Below are positions 19,272-30,020 of a stretch of DNA of 64,000 bases, in pieces. The stretch's first letter is position 1; each line of letters opens with the position of its first letter. The notes below the pieces were generated by a model. That model saw only the letters and a list, made by a program, of their open reading frames with translations, was not told the origin of the DNA and searched no databases. The translations under genes and the position numbers were made by a program. Location of the stretch: the NCBI GenBank assembly GCA_009594865.1, contig VOPT01000005.1:124001-188000 (forward strand). The letters run 5' to 3'. Source of the stretch: Nitrospira sp. Lineage in GTDB: Bacteria > Nitrospirota > Nitrospiria > Nitrospirales > Nitrospiraceae.

Positions 19272-20918
19272 TCAATATTTCAACCGGACTCGTGTTTGTC
19301 CTTGAAGCTTGCTGCCAAACAAGGGATTGGCTGCAACCCAGTCCGACCAGGGTTTCACCTCGTGATACCCTGTCTTAATCGCCTGGATCGGGGGCAGGTT
19401 ACGGATAAAGAGAATCGTATCGGTAAACTGCCTCACTTCATCGGGAGTGAGTAAGCGCCGCGCTTGCTCACTCACGGATTGGATGACCGGATCGTAGCGC
19501 GTCCGGCCTAAGTTCACGTTCACGGCTTTGACGGTCTGCTCGCCCAGCATCCGGGAAATCAGCTCGCAGGTTTTTGATCCACTGGCCCCGAAGATTTGCT
19601 TCACTTCGGTTTGAGACAATAAGGTTTCCAAACTTTCTCGCCCATACACCCTGGCATATTCTTCAAGCTCCTGGATCACGAACCAGACACGGATTCCAAA
19701 TTCTCTAAGGCCTGTGAGTGAGTTTGATAAATTCTCTATCCGGAAGTTCGTCGCCTCATCGAGCAAGAAGAAGACGGGCTTGGTATTCTGGCAGCGGGTT
19801 AATTCGGTAATGGCGGCCCAGCCCATGAGCCCCATCCAGGGCGCAAAAACTTTCATCTTGGTCGGATCGGCGATCAGATACACTGTCGCCGGATTTGCTT
19901 TCAGGTCACTAAATTTAAAATCGCACGTGCTCGTGCTCTCTGCCAGCCAGCCGCTGGCAGAAAACGCGGCGAGCGCCTGAACAGTGCCTTCCAGGAAGCT
20001 ATCCACCTGACGCGTATCGTGGGCGGTCAGTTTGTAATGAAGCTCTGCCGCCATGTCCGCCAGTTCGCCATCCAAAATCGGCGAGACCATGACCACCTCG
20101 CACACCTCGATCAATTCCTTGACGTTGCGGAGCAAGCTCAACGCCTCGCTCAATGTGGCTTTGCCTGCGCCGTGAAAGGCGATCAGGTATACGAGCACCA
20201 AGACCAGTATTTTTCTCGATCCGTTTCTAAAGAAGGTGTTCTCGCCGGTTGCAGCCGGTTCTGGACAGAGTTGCAACGCAATGGATTGTGCATCGGCGAT
20301 CAGGTCTTTATTCTTCTCCGCTTCCATCCAGTCATCGAGGAGGATTTGAAGCGGATTGTAGCGGGCCGGTGCACCAAGATGTTCCGTGTACAAATGCGCG
20401 GGATTGACGCAAAACACTTTCTGGCGGTGTTGTTTCTCACGGAGGTGCTTGGTCATGACCGCAAGCGTTCCTTTGAAGTCGCTGGCGATGATGGGAAGAG
20501 ATGAATGACAGAGAGTCGGAATGGAAAACGCGATGGTCTTTCCCGATCCTGCCGGGGCGAGCGTGAGCCCATGAATTTCCCCGTCAAAAAAAAGCGGGTG
20601 TCCTTTCGTATCGCAGCCCAGAAGCACGCCGGATGTGTCATACAATCCGGCGTGCTTGAGGTCTTTCTTTGTCGCCCAGGATGCGGACCCTCGCTGCGTC
20701 GTTGCGGCCATCGCATCGCGCCGCATCAAAATATTCCGCAATCGAACGAGCGAAAGGCTCAGCGCCTTGAACCCTCCGACCACTGCGACAAATCCCAGAA
20801 CGTACGGAATGACAGGAAGCGCCTGAAGGTCCAGGCTCTCCCAAGCTCCCCAGCCGAATAACCCAGTGAATGCAAGCATCAACAGAAGTGATTGCTGCCG
20901 CTGTGGAGGAACATACAT
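19272..20918 (-). CDS. traG: TraG/VirD4-type conjugative coupling ATPase
   Basis: 548 residues, shorter than classic VirD4 coupling proteins but with their parts: two N-terminal hydrophobic segments (about 8-30 and 36-58), Walker A APAGSGKT (121-128), and Walker B FFLLDEATNF (about 390). Coupling proteins link the relaxase-DNA complex to the type IV secretion channel. It lies 9 bp after the exported 443-residue gene on the same strand, and the IS-split gene follows. No relaxase or VirB genes are in the window, so the rest of a transfer machinery would have to be left of it. Confidence 0.9.
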   Translation of the reverse strand: MYVPPQRQQSLLLMLAFTGLFGWGAWESLDLQALPVIPYVLGFVAVVGGFKALSLSLVRLRNILMRRDAMAATTQRGSASWATKKDLKHAGLYDTSGVLLGCDTKGHPLFFDGEIHGLTLAPAGSGKTIAFSIPTLCHSSLPIIASDFKGTLAVMTKHLREKQHRQKVFCVNPAHLYTEHLGAPARYNPLQILLDDWMEAEKNKDLIADAQSIALQLCPEPAATGENTFFRNGSRKILVLVLVYLIAFHGAGKATLSEALSLLRNVKELIEVCEVVMVSPILDGELADMAAELHYKLTAHDTRQVDSFLEGTVQALAAFSASGWLAESTSTCDFKFSDLKANPATVYLIADPTKMKVFAPWMGLMGWAAITELTRCQNTKPVFFLLDEATNFRIENLSNSLTGLREFGIRVWFVIQELEEYARVYGRESLETLLSQTEVKQIFGASGSKTCELISRMLGEQTVKAVNVNLGRTRYDPVIQSVSEQARRLLTPDEVRQFTDTILFIRNLPPIQAIKTGYHEVKPWSDWVAANPLFGSKLQGQTRVRLKY

Positions 20919-20927
20919 AAATCCCCC

Positions 20928-22259
20928 TTATCGCTGACTGACGACGGTGTACGGCGCTCGAATGCCGAGAACCTCCATCGGATCAATCACGAGCCACGCG
21001 GCATTCGTCGCCCGGCGAGCTGTGAGAGTTTCCTGTCTGCCCACCCCGCCGTTGCCTTCCTGCGCCAAGACATGGAAAGGCATGGCATATGTCTGGCCAT
21101 TCAAGGAAATTCTCACCTCGCCTTTCACCCCGCCGGGAGACTGGCCGTTGTAAAAATTCACGGCCAGCAGCAAATGGTTCAGATCAACAGGCACGTGGTA
21201 GGCCAGCGTTTCATAGCCATTGGCGCTGCGCGGCGAGGTCCTGAAATCTCTAAAATACTGGCCGTCTTTCGTTTGTGTGCTGAGAAACCAAATGGTCGTC
21301 GCGCCCGGCTCGTGCTGGCCATAGAGATCGAGATCGCATCCTCCGCATTCCCAGGTGATCCCCACTTCAACGCGGGACGCCTGGCGTATGACGCTCTCAG
21401 GTAACGGCGCGGTGCTCAAAGGGCGCTCATAGATCGACGTTTGCTGCTTGACCGTCGGCGGACGCATCAAGATCATTTCAAGTTTGTCCGTGGGCTCAAT
21501 TTTATAGTCGTGCCTGGGTGAGGGAGCATTGGATTTGACGCGATGGAACAATGTAGGCAGATCGTGTGTAAAGCTTGAGAGCTGTCCGCCCTGGCCTTCG
21601 ACGAACAGCGTCCAGAAACGCTGGACGAAGTACGCATGGTGATCGTCCTGCTTCCAGTCGTCCAGAAACGCAAGATGCACACGGCGTTTCGCCAACAAAG
21701 ATTCCTGCCCTTTGATCCCGTAGGGCGTGACGCTGCGGGCCTTGGTTAAATGCCCGTCGCCCGGAACATGGTTCAGACGCATGGTAAACAACTTCTCTTT
21801 CGGGTCATCGTAGATGGGGCTCCCCAGCAGGATCACATCAGCGTCCTGGATAACCGGATAATCCTGTCCGATAAACCGCAAGGCTTGCGGCAGGCGGATC
21901 GCTCCGACAACGGAAGGGTCGCTTTCGCCGTGTGGTCTTTTCGCGGTTCGTGCAAATTGGACCATCGCCCCCACGGCCTGCCGATTGGCCTGAATCTTGG
22001 CTTTGGGCTGGCGATAGACAGCTTTGTCAGGCACGACAAAGGTTCCGAGAGTTTGAACGTGATATGCATCGAAGAGAATGCAGCGATCCCCCGGCTCAAG
22101 GGTCTCCGCCAGGAATTTCAGGACAGCATTTAATTGAGCCTCAGCAATGCCGGTTTCCAGATACGGAGAAAACCCAATGGCCATATCGCGGGCTGATGCA
22201 TGACGTGCCATGCCGAGCAATACGAGAAGTAATGAAAGAACGATTGCCGCTTTCTTCAT
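20928..22259 (-). CDS. Exported protein of the integrative element, unknown function
   Basis: 443 residues from the ATG at 22259 (AAGGAGG upstream). It has a signal peptide (KKAAIVLSLLLVLLGMARHASA). The first half contains alternating strands and helices (AETLEPGDRCILFDAYHVQTL, and ADVILLGSPIYDD) that resemble a vWA/Rossmann-like fold without a complete metal site. The second half (VEVGITWECGGCDLDLYGQH) is beta-rich and could be a domain of the DUF/TerD-like sort. Sits between a membrane protein gene and traG, so a role at the conjugation envelope site is inferred only from order. Confidence 0.7.
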   Translation of the reverse strand: MKKAAIVLSLLLVLLGMARHASARDMAIGFSPYLETGIAEAQLNAVLKFLAETLEPGDRCILFDAYHVQTLGTFVVPDKAVYRQPKAKIQANRQAVGAMVQFARTAKRPHGESDPSVVGAIRLPQALRFIGQDYPVIQDADVILLGSPIYDDPKEKLFTMRLNHVPGDGHLTKARSVTPYGIKGQESLLAKRRVHLAFLDDWKQDDHHAYFVQRFWTLFVEGQGGQLSSFTHDLPTLFHRVKSNAPSPRHDYKIEPTDKLEMILMRPPTVKQQTSIYERPLSTAPLPESVIRQASRVEVGITWECGGCDLDLYGQHEPGATTIWFLSTQTKDGQYFRDFRTSPRSANGYETLAYHVPVDLNHLLLAVNFYNGQSPGGVKGEVRISLNGQTYAMPFHVLAQEGNGGVGRQETLTARRATNAAWLVIDPMEVLGIRAPYTVVSQR

Positions 22260-22273
22260 TGGAGGCCTCCTTG

Positions 22274-23275
22274 TTAAGAAATCATCTTCTTCAGTTCTTC
22301 GCAGCGCCGACGAAATGCGATGAACCACGCCTTCATTTCCGCGATATGGAGCGCACGCATGGCCTTGAGCTGCGCTAGCCGCCCCCATGCTCGTTGCCGG
22401 ACCTGCACGGGCTCGTACCGAGCCTTGGCCTGAGCGATCTGGCGATCAAGCGTTTCCGCTTCGGGATTGGGGATCGTGCTATCTTTGGTGTAACGGCGGT
22501 GGAGGTGCGTCGCGATCAATGCCAGAGAGGTTCCGCTAAACAACTCAGCCATGAGCTGCACGATGGTGAACACCACGGCTGCCTTATCGCTTGGCCCATT
22601 GATTGGGGCGGCGTAGAGCGTGTCATCGCCAATTTGAAAATTGAGTCCAAAGGCAAAGGCCCAGATCGTCAAGAATACAAATGCGAGTGTCGCGATGAGT
22701 TTGTTGTACTGGTGCCGCCTGCGGTCGGTCTCCAAGAATTCTGCGAACGAATGCAAGGCGACCGAACCCGAGGGCAGTAAACAGGAGAGAAGTACCGCGA
22801 GAATGGGATTTTCTAAAAAAACGGGAATCGCTTCAGCCTGAATGGCACTGTAAACGTTCCCCGCGCCCGCACTGAGCACAATCGCCATGAAGATCAGCGA
22901 GGCAAAGAATGTGACTTGATCCTGCATGGTCCACTGCCGAAAAGAAGTGCATGGCCTGTCGCCGGGTCCTTTGCTTGCTGGCACAATCAGGTACGGTTTG
23001 GTGGCACGTCGCTTCTCTTCAAGCGCACGCAATTCCTCCAGTGTCGCTGCTGCCCGCTCGTCTCTCAGTGGGAGCTCCCTTTGGAGCACCTCCACTTCCG
23101 GCCCGAATGTTCTGTCCCAATCGTGTCCCGCATGCTCCTCAACGAGCTTGATCGCTTCTTTCGGGTCGGACTCAACGCCCAACATCCGACCAAATCTTTC
23201 GCCGGACGCACGCAATGCTGCCATCTTCGTTTCATCGTCATCCTTTGCTGGCTCGTCTGGCTTATTCAATTTCAT
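22274..23275 (-). CDS. Element membrane protein with cytoplasmic coiled ends
   Basis: 333 residues from the ATG at 23275 (AAGGAGGCC upstream). About 110 charged residues at the N-terminus, then four hydrophobic segments (around VTFFASLIFMAIVLSAG, ILAVLLSCLLPSGSVAL, LIATLAFVFLTIWAFAFGL and AVVFTIVQLMAELFSG), then a helical basic tail. First gene of a three- or four-gene run with the exported protein and traG, likely one operon. No family recognised; a mating-apparatus accessory role is only contextual. Confidence 0.72.
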   Translation of the reverse strand: MKLNKPDEPAKDDDETKMAALRASGERFGRMLGVESDPKEAIKLVEEHAGHDWDRTFGPEVEVLQRELPLRDERAAATLEELRALEEKRRATKPYLIVPASKGPGDRPCTSFRQWTMQDQVTFFASLIFMAIVLSAGAGNVYSAIQAEAIPVFLENPILAVLLSCLLPSGSVALHSFAEFLETDRRRHQYNKLIATLAFVFLTIWAFAFGLNFQIGDDTLYAAPINGPSDKAAVVFTIVQLMAELFSGTSLALIATHLHRRYTKDSTIPNPEAETLDRQIAQAKARYEPVQVRQRAWGRLAQLKAMRALHIAEMKAWFIAFRRRCEELKKMIS

Positions 23276-23377
23276 CAAGGCCTCCTTGAAAGAAATGAAG
23301 CGTCCATCAATCCGCGCCTCGACAATAACCCACCCGCCGAACCGTTTCGGGAAAGAGCAGCTTCACTAGAACGCCGC

Positions 23378-23809
23378 TCACCAACCTAACGGCACATGGG
23401 TAAATGAGCACCGTGGCGTTTCCGGACCTCTGCGATACTTCGCAACCGTGCACTGGAGGAGCAGATCGATACATTGGAGCTTTGGAATGCAGTCACAGTG
23501 AGAGTCTGGCTCTATGCCATTTGGAGCAGCCTTGCGGAAGTTCGTCATCCAACGCCGTCCCGATTCTAGGTCTTCGCCAAAGACATCGAAGATGAATGGA
23601 ATCTCATAGAGAGTTCCGTTTGGATTGCGAATTTCTATTCCCAGAATATCGAGATCACGGAACAGCTCCTCTATGCTGATAATCCCACGGCAGCCTCTCA
23701 AAGCTGTGAGTGGAGCCGCTGTAGACCATAGGTGGCGGTAACACGACTTGCAAAGAAGCTGCTCCGGCGTAGCAACGAATATGACCTTGTCCTGAGGTGT
23801 TAATCGCAT
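23378..23809 (-). CDS. Hypothetical protein
   Basis: 143 residues from the ATG at 23809, which has GGGGAGGT eight bases upstream (a GTG at 23818 lies inside that site). It begins RLTPQDKVIFVATPEQLLCKSCYRHLW with CKSC, and later has CDCIPKLQC, giving a possible zinc site, but spacing does not fit a known ribbon. Transcribed in the direction of the membrane protein gene, 102 bp before it. Moderate confidence that it is a real gene, based on the ribosome-binding site and length. Confidence 0.5.
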   Translation of the reverse strand: MRLTPQDKVIFVATPEQLLCKSCYRHLWSTAAPLTALRGCRGIISIEELFRDLDILGIEIRNPNGTLYEIPFIFDVFGEDLESGRRWMTNFRKAAPNGIEPDSHCDCIPKLQCIDLLLQCTVAKYRRGPETPRCSFTHVPLGW

Positions 23810-23910
23810 GCCAGGCACCTCCCCTTGAACGCTGCGGTTATTCCCTTGTGTTTATCGCTTGCACGACGCTCTCTTTTATGTAATACACGCATTTGTGAAA
23901 GGATTATGTA

Positions 23911-24363
23911 ATGGATTGCGAAATAGACTACGAAATAGGATGGATCAAGCCAGATCTCGACCTGCTCAGACGTTTGCGTGAGCATCAGTGCTGGTTGGCA
24001 TCTCAGGGGCGAGCTGGCAAAAGGTTTGTGGCCGAAAAAAAGGAGCGGTTTGCTGCGCTTGATTTGCGGGGCGTCGATTTGCGTCAGGCCACACTGATCG
24101 GAGCAATCTTCGAATCCTGTGATTGTCGCTGGGCGCAGCTGGATGAAGCCGATATGAGAATGTCCACCTGGTTTGATAGCGATCTTCGTGCTGCCACTGT
24201 CGTTGGCATCTTGCTTCGAGGAGCTGCCTTTGTGGATTCTCAGGTGGATCGTGTGCAGTTCAAGAATGTTGATCTGCAGGATGTTACTTGGACAAGCGAT
24301 GAAATGTTTGAGGCCGAAGAACTTAAAAACTCCTCGGCAGCCCCGTCTGTCGAAATGAAATAA
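23911..24363 (+). CDS. Pentapeptide-repeat protein
   Basis: 150 residues. After a helical N-terminus with Trp and Cys, residues ~48-125 contain repeats of the A(D/N)LXX type (ALDLRGVDLRQATLIGAIF, DCRWAQLDEADM, SDLRAATVVG, RGAAFVDSQVD, QFKNVDLQDVTW) that would fold as a short right-handed quadrilateral beta helix. Such proteins sometimes mimic DNA (Qnr-like) or act as scaffolds; this one is too short and degenerate to decide. Divergent from the preceding gene, start codon preceded by AAAGGATTATGTA. Confidence 0.75.
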   Translation: MDCEIDYEIGWIKPDLDLLRRLREHQCWLASQGRAGKRFVAEKKERFAALDLRGVDLRQATLIGAIFESCDCRWAQLDEADMRMSTWFDSDLRAATVVGILLRGAAFVDSQVDRVQFKNVDLQDVTWTSDEMFEAEELKNSSAAPSVEMK

Positions 24364-24494
24364 ATAAGGTGGAGGTCCTGCAATCATGGGCCGGATATTC
24401 GCCTAAATAAAAACGCAGGACAAAGCCTCCCGATTCATTCATATGTGATGAGGAATTGAAAATGTGCTGCACATTCTGATAAATAGTCCACCCC

Positions 24495-25574
24495 ATGCCA
24501 ACGAGAGCACTCCTTTCCCCAAATCCATCTATAAATCAGCAAGTTATTGAGCAGTGTAGAAGGATTTGCGCCTCAAAAACCTTTAACAAGGCTGAAGAAG
24601 CCCGTCAGAAAAAGGGTGAGAGTATCCGCATAACAAAAGACGAAGTTTCCCGTCTTAAAAATAGTGAAGGTAACCGTCGCTTTCTTATTGTGCTCGTGAA
24701 TGCATGGGTGAAAGGTGAAGAACTGAATGACTTGGAGGTTCGTAAAAGATTGAGCATGACGAATATGGACCCTCAAGATTCCTCCATGCGTAAGCGCAGC
24801 AAGCAGGTACGCCTAGCGCTGAGAAATTATTACCTAGGAACTCAGTACGAAGAGGCTGAAGGAAATGCGGATTCCATTGAGATAGCGATTGACCGTGGGT
24901 TTAACATTGATGTGTTTTTGAGAAGAGATGTATACCACCAAGTGTCTGACGTTCTAGCGACATTTCCACATGTGCCGGCCAGCGATATTACTGCGAGGAT
25001 CGATTCTCCCGCTTGTGCTCATATTCGAGTCTGTTTAACTGGATTTGTCGAGCTTATTAGATGGAAGCCGCGGTTAATCGCTGCATTAAAACGCGCTGTT
25101 ACCATGGACTTTGTCTTTTCTCATCCGAAGAGCGCATTTGTGGAGCAACGGGCCATTTCCTTGTCTCACCAAAAAAATGATCTTCTTGAAGAACGACCTG
25201 ACGATATTAAATCTATTCTTGCTGATAATCGGAAAACCATAAAAGAGATCGTAAGTACTGCTGCAGCGGAGATCGAAGCTGAACAACAATCTGACACGAA
25301 ACTGGGTACAGTTACGCTTAAATGGACTACTGGATGGATACCACTGCCCTATGCACAAATAGATGACGCGATTTATGTTGGGGCTTTCTGGCGAGAAAGC
25401 GCCATAGGTGATGGCCCATTTTTTCTGCTGGACGCCTTCTCCCCTACCGGGAAATTCCTCTCTGAGCAATTTGGCAAGGTATGGAATACTGCCATGTTAG
25501 ACAATCTCTCTGAGGCTGACATACCCGCGATGACGAAACCTTCCTTACCAGCAGTTCTTGGAACGCCAGAGTAA
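24495..25574 (+). CDS. Putative winged-helix regulator/sensor with PLD-like C-terminal domain
   Basis: 359 residues. Residues ~45-140 include KRSKQVRLALRNYYLG and then AIDRGFNIDVFLRRD, resembling the winged-helix signature (LR..L..YY ... G.Y.P.F) seen at the N-terminus of many signalling proteins. The C-terminal half contains TMDFVFSHPKSAFVEQRAISL and later IDDAIYVGAFW and GPFFLLDAF, resembling the ligand-sensing PLD-like domain found behind HTH proteins. Both resemblances are from pattern memory. It is followed at 5 bp by an acetyltransferase gene, so the two form an operon. AT-rich. Function unknown; sensor-effector pair is a hypothesis. Confidence 0.6.
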   Translation: MPTRALLSPNPSINQQVIEQCRRICASKTFNKAEEARQKKGESIRITKDEVSRLKNSEGNRRFLIVLVNAWVKGEELNDLEVRKRLSMTNMDPQDSSMRKRSKQVRLALRNYYLGTQYEEAEGNADSIEIAIDRGFNIDVFLRRDVYHQVSDVLATFPHVPASDITARIDSPACAHIRVCLTGFVELIRWKPRLIAALKRAVTMDFVFSHPKSAFVEQRAISLSHQKNDLLEERPDDIKSILADNRKTIKEIVSTAAAEIEAEQQSDTKLGTVTLKWTTGWIPLPYAQIDDAIYVGAFWRESAIGDGPFFLLDAFSPTGKFLSEQFGKVWNTAMLDNLSEADIPAMTKPSLPAVLGTPE

Positions 25575-25579
25575 GTAAA

Positions 25580-26173
25580 GTGAGCATTGAGATTAGAAAA
25601 GCCAAGACAGATGATGCTTTGGCGATTTGTACAATCGCCACGAGTTGGGCAAAGACAACAAGAGTGCAGGAGGGGGTCACCGAACGTCAATTAGAGAGGG
25701 AAGGTTTTCTACTCTATCCGCTTGCTGTTGAACATTATGGAGAACGCATTAAGCGATCAGATCATTTCTGGGTGGCCGAAAACGCTGGACAAATTGTTGC
25801 ATATTCAATGGCGTATACCTTCGCAGAGATGCAATCGTTCAATTACTTCACAGAGAACGATCAGACGCTTCTAGCATACTTCAATGGTTGGGGATGTGAA
25901 CAGGAATGTGTCTATCTTGCACAAGCAGCTAGGATGCGGAGTCAGGTGGCTCGGGGGTCAATATCCTCTTTGGCAACTTTTCTCTATAAGCATGCAACGG
26001 AGACCGGCGCACCAGCTGTCTTATGCGAGATTTCGCTCAAACCAAGAAATGGACGTTCAATCGCCTCTGCAAAGCGGAGTGGGTTCTGCCAAGTGGCAAC
26101 GCGCATAAAAACAGACCCGACCACCGGAAAGGATCGCATATCAGGAACATTCATGCGCACTCTCGGACTCTAG
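25580..26173 (+). CDS. GNAT-family N-acetyltransferase
   Basis: 197 residues from a GTG at 25580, five bases after the previous stop. N-terminal IEIRKAKTDDALAICTIA is the usual GNAT beta1-alpha1; DHFWVAENAGQIVAYSMAYTF is the beta2-beta4 region. The acetyl-CoA loop is divergent (ARMRSQVARGSISSLATFL), and NGRSIASAKRSGFCQV is the beta5-alpha4-like end. Coupled to the putative winged-helix sensor. Substrate unknown. Confidence 0.75.
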   Translation: MSIEIRKAKTDDALAICTIATSWAKTTRVQEGVTERQLEREGFLLYPLAVEHYGERIKRSDHFWVAENAGQIVAYSMAYTFAEMQSFNYFTENDQTLLAYFNGWGCEQECVYLAQAARMRSQVARGSISSLATFLYKHATETGAPAVLCEISLKPRNGRSIASAKRSGFCQVATRIKTDPTTGKDRISGTFMRTLGL

Positions 26174-26610
26174 CTGCGGCTTTAACCTACTCCTCCTTTT
26201 GCCCTGTTCACACAGCTATAAAGCTCCGCGCAATGAAGCCATCAGATTCAGTACCACCAATTTAGGTGCCGCTTTGTTCATTAAGCACGATATGAGCCTC
26301 CCGGCTGGGGTACGTGACGCGTAGTCCGCTATCATCCTTGATCCGTAGTCCAGTGGACTGATCTGCCAGAATCCTCCAACATTCACGGGAAACCCGCAGA
26401 AATCTGCCATTCTTAACCCTTCCTTAAATCCATGGTTGTATTCTGTAAATAGAAACTGCCTACGGGCGTATGCACCTCGTTTCGATAGATGAGGGCTGCC
26501 ATAACAGACCCTGCTCACCCCAATTTCCCAGCGGGACGCCGGGACTCTGATAAAGACATACTCGATGGTTTTTCACGCTCAGTTGGTTAGCCACTGCTTG
26601 GTGAAACACG
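26174..26610. other. Intergenic stretch without recognised gene
   Basis: 437 bp between the acetyltransferase and the recombinase module. The only sizeable frame (minus strand, 26216-26518) has no family resemblance or ribosome-binding site. A 13-bp palindrome AGTCCA-G-TGGACT (26347-26359) is the only structure noticed. Could hold a promoter or accessory site for the recombinase. Confidence 0.4.
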
Positions 26611-26862
26611 ATGCCTTTAGACATTGAGAAATATAGACATTACGTTGCCGGGTTTGATCTGTCTCCTGAGGAACAAGCGGAGCTGATACGCAATGTCTGG
26701 ATGGTGTTAGAGAGTTTCGTCGATCAAGCCTACCGTCGGCATCCCCATCAGCACTGCCGCCGGGACCTGCAATTTAACGATTTACAGGACCCGATTGACC
26801 TCCTAGAATCGAAACACAACTACCCTTCGGATGAAATGCATTTCCCCAAACTGGACCCGTGA
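26611..26862 (+). CDS. Small recombinase-associated protein
   Basis: 83 residues. The front (LDIEKYRHYVAGFDLSPEEQ, followed by AELIRNVWMVLESFVDQAY) is, as I recall, a conserved short protein encoded directly upstream of serine recombinases on alphaproteobacterial elements. The C-terminus is hydrophilic with HPHQHCRRD. It is 16 bp before the recombinase start. A recombination directionality factor is a reasonable guess from position and size, not shown. Confidence 0.72.
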   Translation: MPLDIEKYRHYVAGFDLSPEEQAELIRNVWMVLESFVDQAYRRHPHQHCRRDLQFNDLQDPIDLLESKHNYPSDEMHFPKLDP

Positions 26863-26878
26863 AATATTGAGGCCCCGT

Positions 26879-28513
<1,635 letters not shown>

Positions 28514-29212
28514 GTTGCGTCAATGATTTGTATTCTTACTGTAATGATGAGGATTCATCAAGAGTCATCACCGTGTCAACGGTGAGTTATCTATCTATTG
28601 TCGAGGCGGCCTGAGTCAAGTTTCATGGCTCATTCGCGTTTCTCGCTGTCGCCACTGGCGTGCCGCCCTTCTCTGGGCGGCAGAAGAGACCATGCCGAGT
28701 CACATAGACTGTACTCTTCCTCCAACAGCGCGGTCTGGCTTTACCGACCAGGCTGCTGAAGTGGTCGGTCTTTATACGTGAAGCCCTGCTGAACGGCAAG
28801 ACCGCGAGTGGGTGGACCTCACGAGAAAATCTATTTGGCATCGTGCGTCGAAGGTGCCTGGCATCGGCAGGAGTAGGAATAGTCGAAGAATCACACCCTC
28901 ACCGCGCTGCGTGCAGATTCTAGAAAGGGCCGGTCCTTGTGAGTGGCGCCCTCTCAACGATGATGCGTCATGTCGTTGAGAGGGCCGGCTGGTCAGCATC
29001 CAGCGATCACAGAGGCATGCATTCCGCCTCGTTATGACCTTGCCCAGTGAATGGTTTTGCTCACTTATTGAATCGTAGTCGCAGTCTCAGTGTCGGAGAC
29101 TGGGATTTCGAGACGGTCTCCAACTTTGAACCCGCAATCGTCTGTGTTGCCAATGGCATTCACACGCAAGCCGGGCAATCCGTCCCCGGAGCACGGATGC
29201 GTCTGCACGCTA
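28514..29212. other. Intergenic region at the element-chromosome junction
   Basis: About 700 bp without a credible gene. It has a small hairpin TCACCGT-GTCA-ACGGTGA (28568-28585) and a strong one at 28948-28985, listed separately. Frames present on either strand lack ribosome-binding sites and family features. It may hold remnants of earlier integrations at the tRNA. Confidence 0.4.
28948..28985. repeat. Strong hairpin, 13-bp arms
   Basis: GCCCTCTCAACGA (28948-28960) pairs perfectly with TCGTTGAGAGGGC (28973-28985); the loop TGATGCGTCATG holds a further TGA/TCA pair. No T-tract follows. Could be a terminator, a recombinase site or a repeat element. Confidence 0.6.
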
Positions 29213-29386
29213 CTAATGCGGGCTTTTGCAGTTTGGATGGGTGCAGGGGCAGATGGCCGAACCGGTCTGCCCGCTCGCCACCGATTCACACTCAGGACTG
29301 CAATAAGTCTCGTCCGTCACCCGGCATCCACATCCGTAATGGGCACAGATCTGTCCTTGCTGTCTGACGGCCGCCGTGGTGCTCAT
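29213..29386 (-). CDS. Bacterial metallothionein-like protein
   Basis: 57 residues from ATG 29386 with AGGAGG upstream. The Cys/His pattern CAHYGCGC, then YCSPEC, then CPCTHPNC resembles the SmtA/BmtA zinc-finger-like metallothionein fold, with nine or so metal ligands in a short chain. These bind Zn, Cd or Cu ions as a cluster and buffer or detoxify them. Spacing in the first block differs slightly from SmtA, so metal preference cannot be predicted. Lone gene outside the ars/mer element. Confidence 0.85.
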   Translation of the reverse strand: MSTTAAVRQQGQICAHYGCGCRVTDETYCSPECESVASGQTGSAICPCTHPNCKSPH

Positions 29387-29615
29387 GCTCGTCCTCCTCA
29401 CAATGGTGGTCTCACCACTGTGTATACCGCCAGTTCCCTCGAGCGGGAGCTGGCAAATCGCCTAGAGCCTGGCGACGGGCGCGGCCAGGCTTTCAGAACA
29501 GTCCGGCGGGACTCAAGGTGGCGCGGGCAACACACGAATTGAGGGAAGCGCCTGTGAATCGACAGGAATAGCAGATGTGCTTCACCTGACCGTGACGTAT
29601 GAGCTATGGTGCAGC

Positions 29616-30020
29616 ATGGCCGTGCGCAATGTGGCTCTCTTCATTCTGTATACCTCGTCGGGGCGTCTCCTCCTCCAGCACCGCACCCCCGACGCCCCTC
29701 GTTTACCGAATTACTGGGCATTCTTTGGAGGCGGGATAGAGCCAGGAGAACATCCCTCGGACGCACTCAAGCGCGAGGTGATAGAAGAATTGTCGTATCA
29801 CGTACAAGACCCGTATCTTCTCACGACACAAATGTTTAGAGAGGGCGAGGACGAGAATACGAAATATGTCTTCGTTGAACGATACGAGGACCAACCGCTT
29901 GAATTAGGCGAGGGGCAGGCTATGGGCTGGTTTCTCCCGGACGAAACGCACGATTTGCAAATGGTCGACCACGATCGTGCCATTGTGGAACGAGTGCGGC
30001 AGTATTTACGCGAACCGTAA
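29616..30020 (+). CDS. NUDIX hydrolase
   Basis: 134 residues. NUDIX box within GGIEPGEHPSD followed by ALKREVIEELS fits Gx5Ex7REUxEExGU with Ser in place of the last Gly. The front (VALFILYTSSGRLLLQHR) is the usual beta strand pair. It hydrolyses nucleoside diphosphate-linked compounds; the exact substrate is not predictable. ATG 29616 was preferred over an in-frame one at 29577 because family homology starts there; the ribosome-binding site is weak. Confidence 0.85.
   Translation: MAVRNVALFILYTSSGRLLLQHRTPDAPRLPNYWAFFGGGIEPGEHPSDALKREVIEELSYHVQDPYLLTTQMFREGEDENTKYVFVERYEDQPLELGEGQAMGWFLPDETHDLQMVDHDRAIVERVRQYLREP

Noticed and set aside
26216..26518. 100-codon minus-strand frame
   Set aside because: No family resemblance, no ribosome-binding site, in a gap before the recombinase.
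28623..28841. 72-codon minus-strand frame near the junction
   Set aside because: Arg/Pro-rich with no family features or ribosome-binding site.
29090..29542. Plus-strand 150-codon frame
   Set aside because: Antisense to the metallothionein gene, which has a good ribosome-binding site and Cys pattern.
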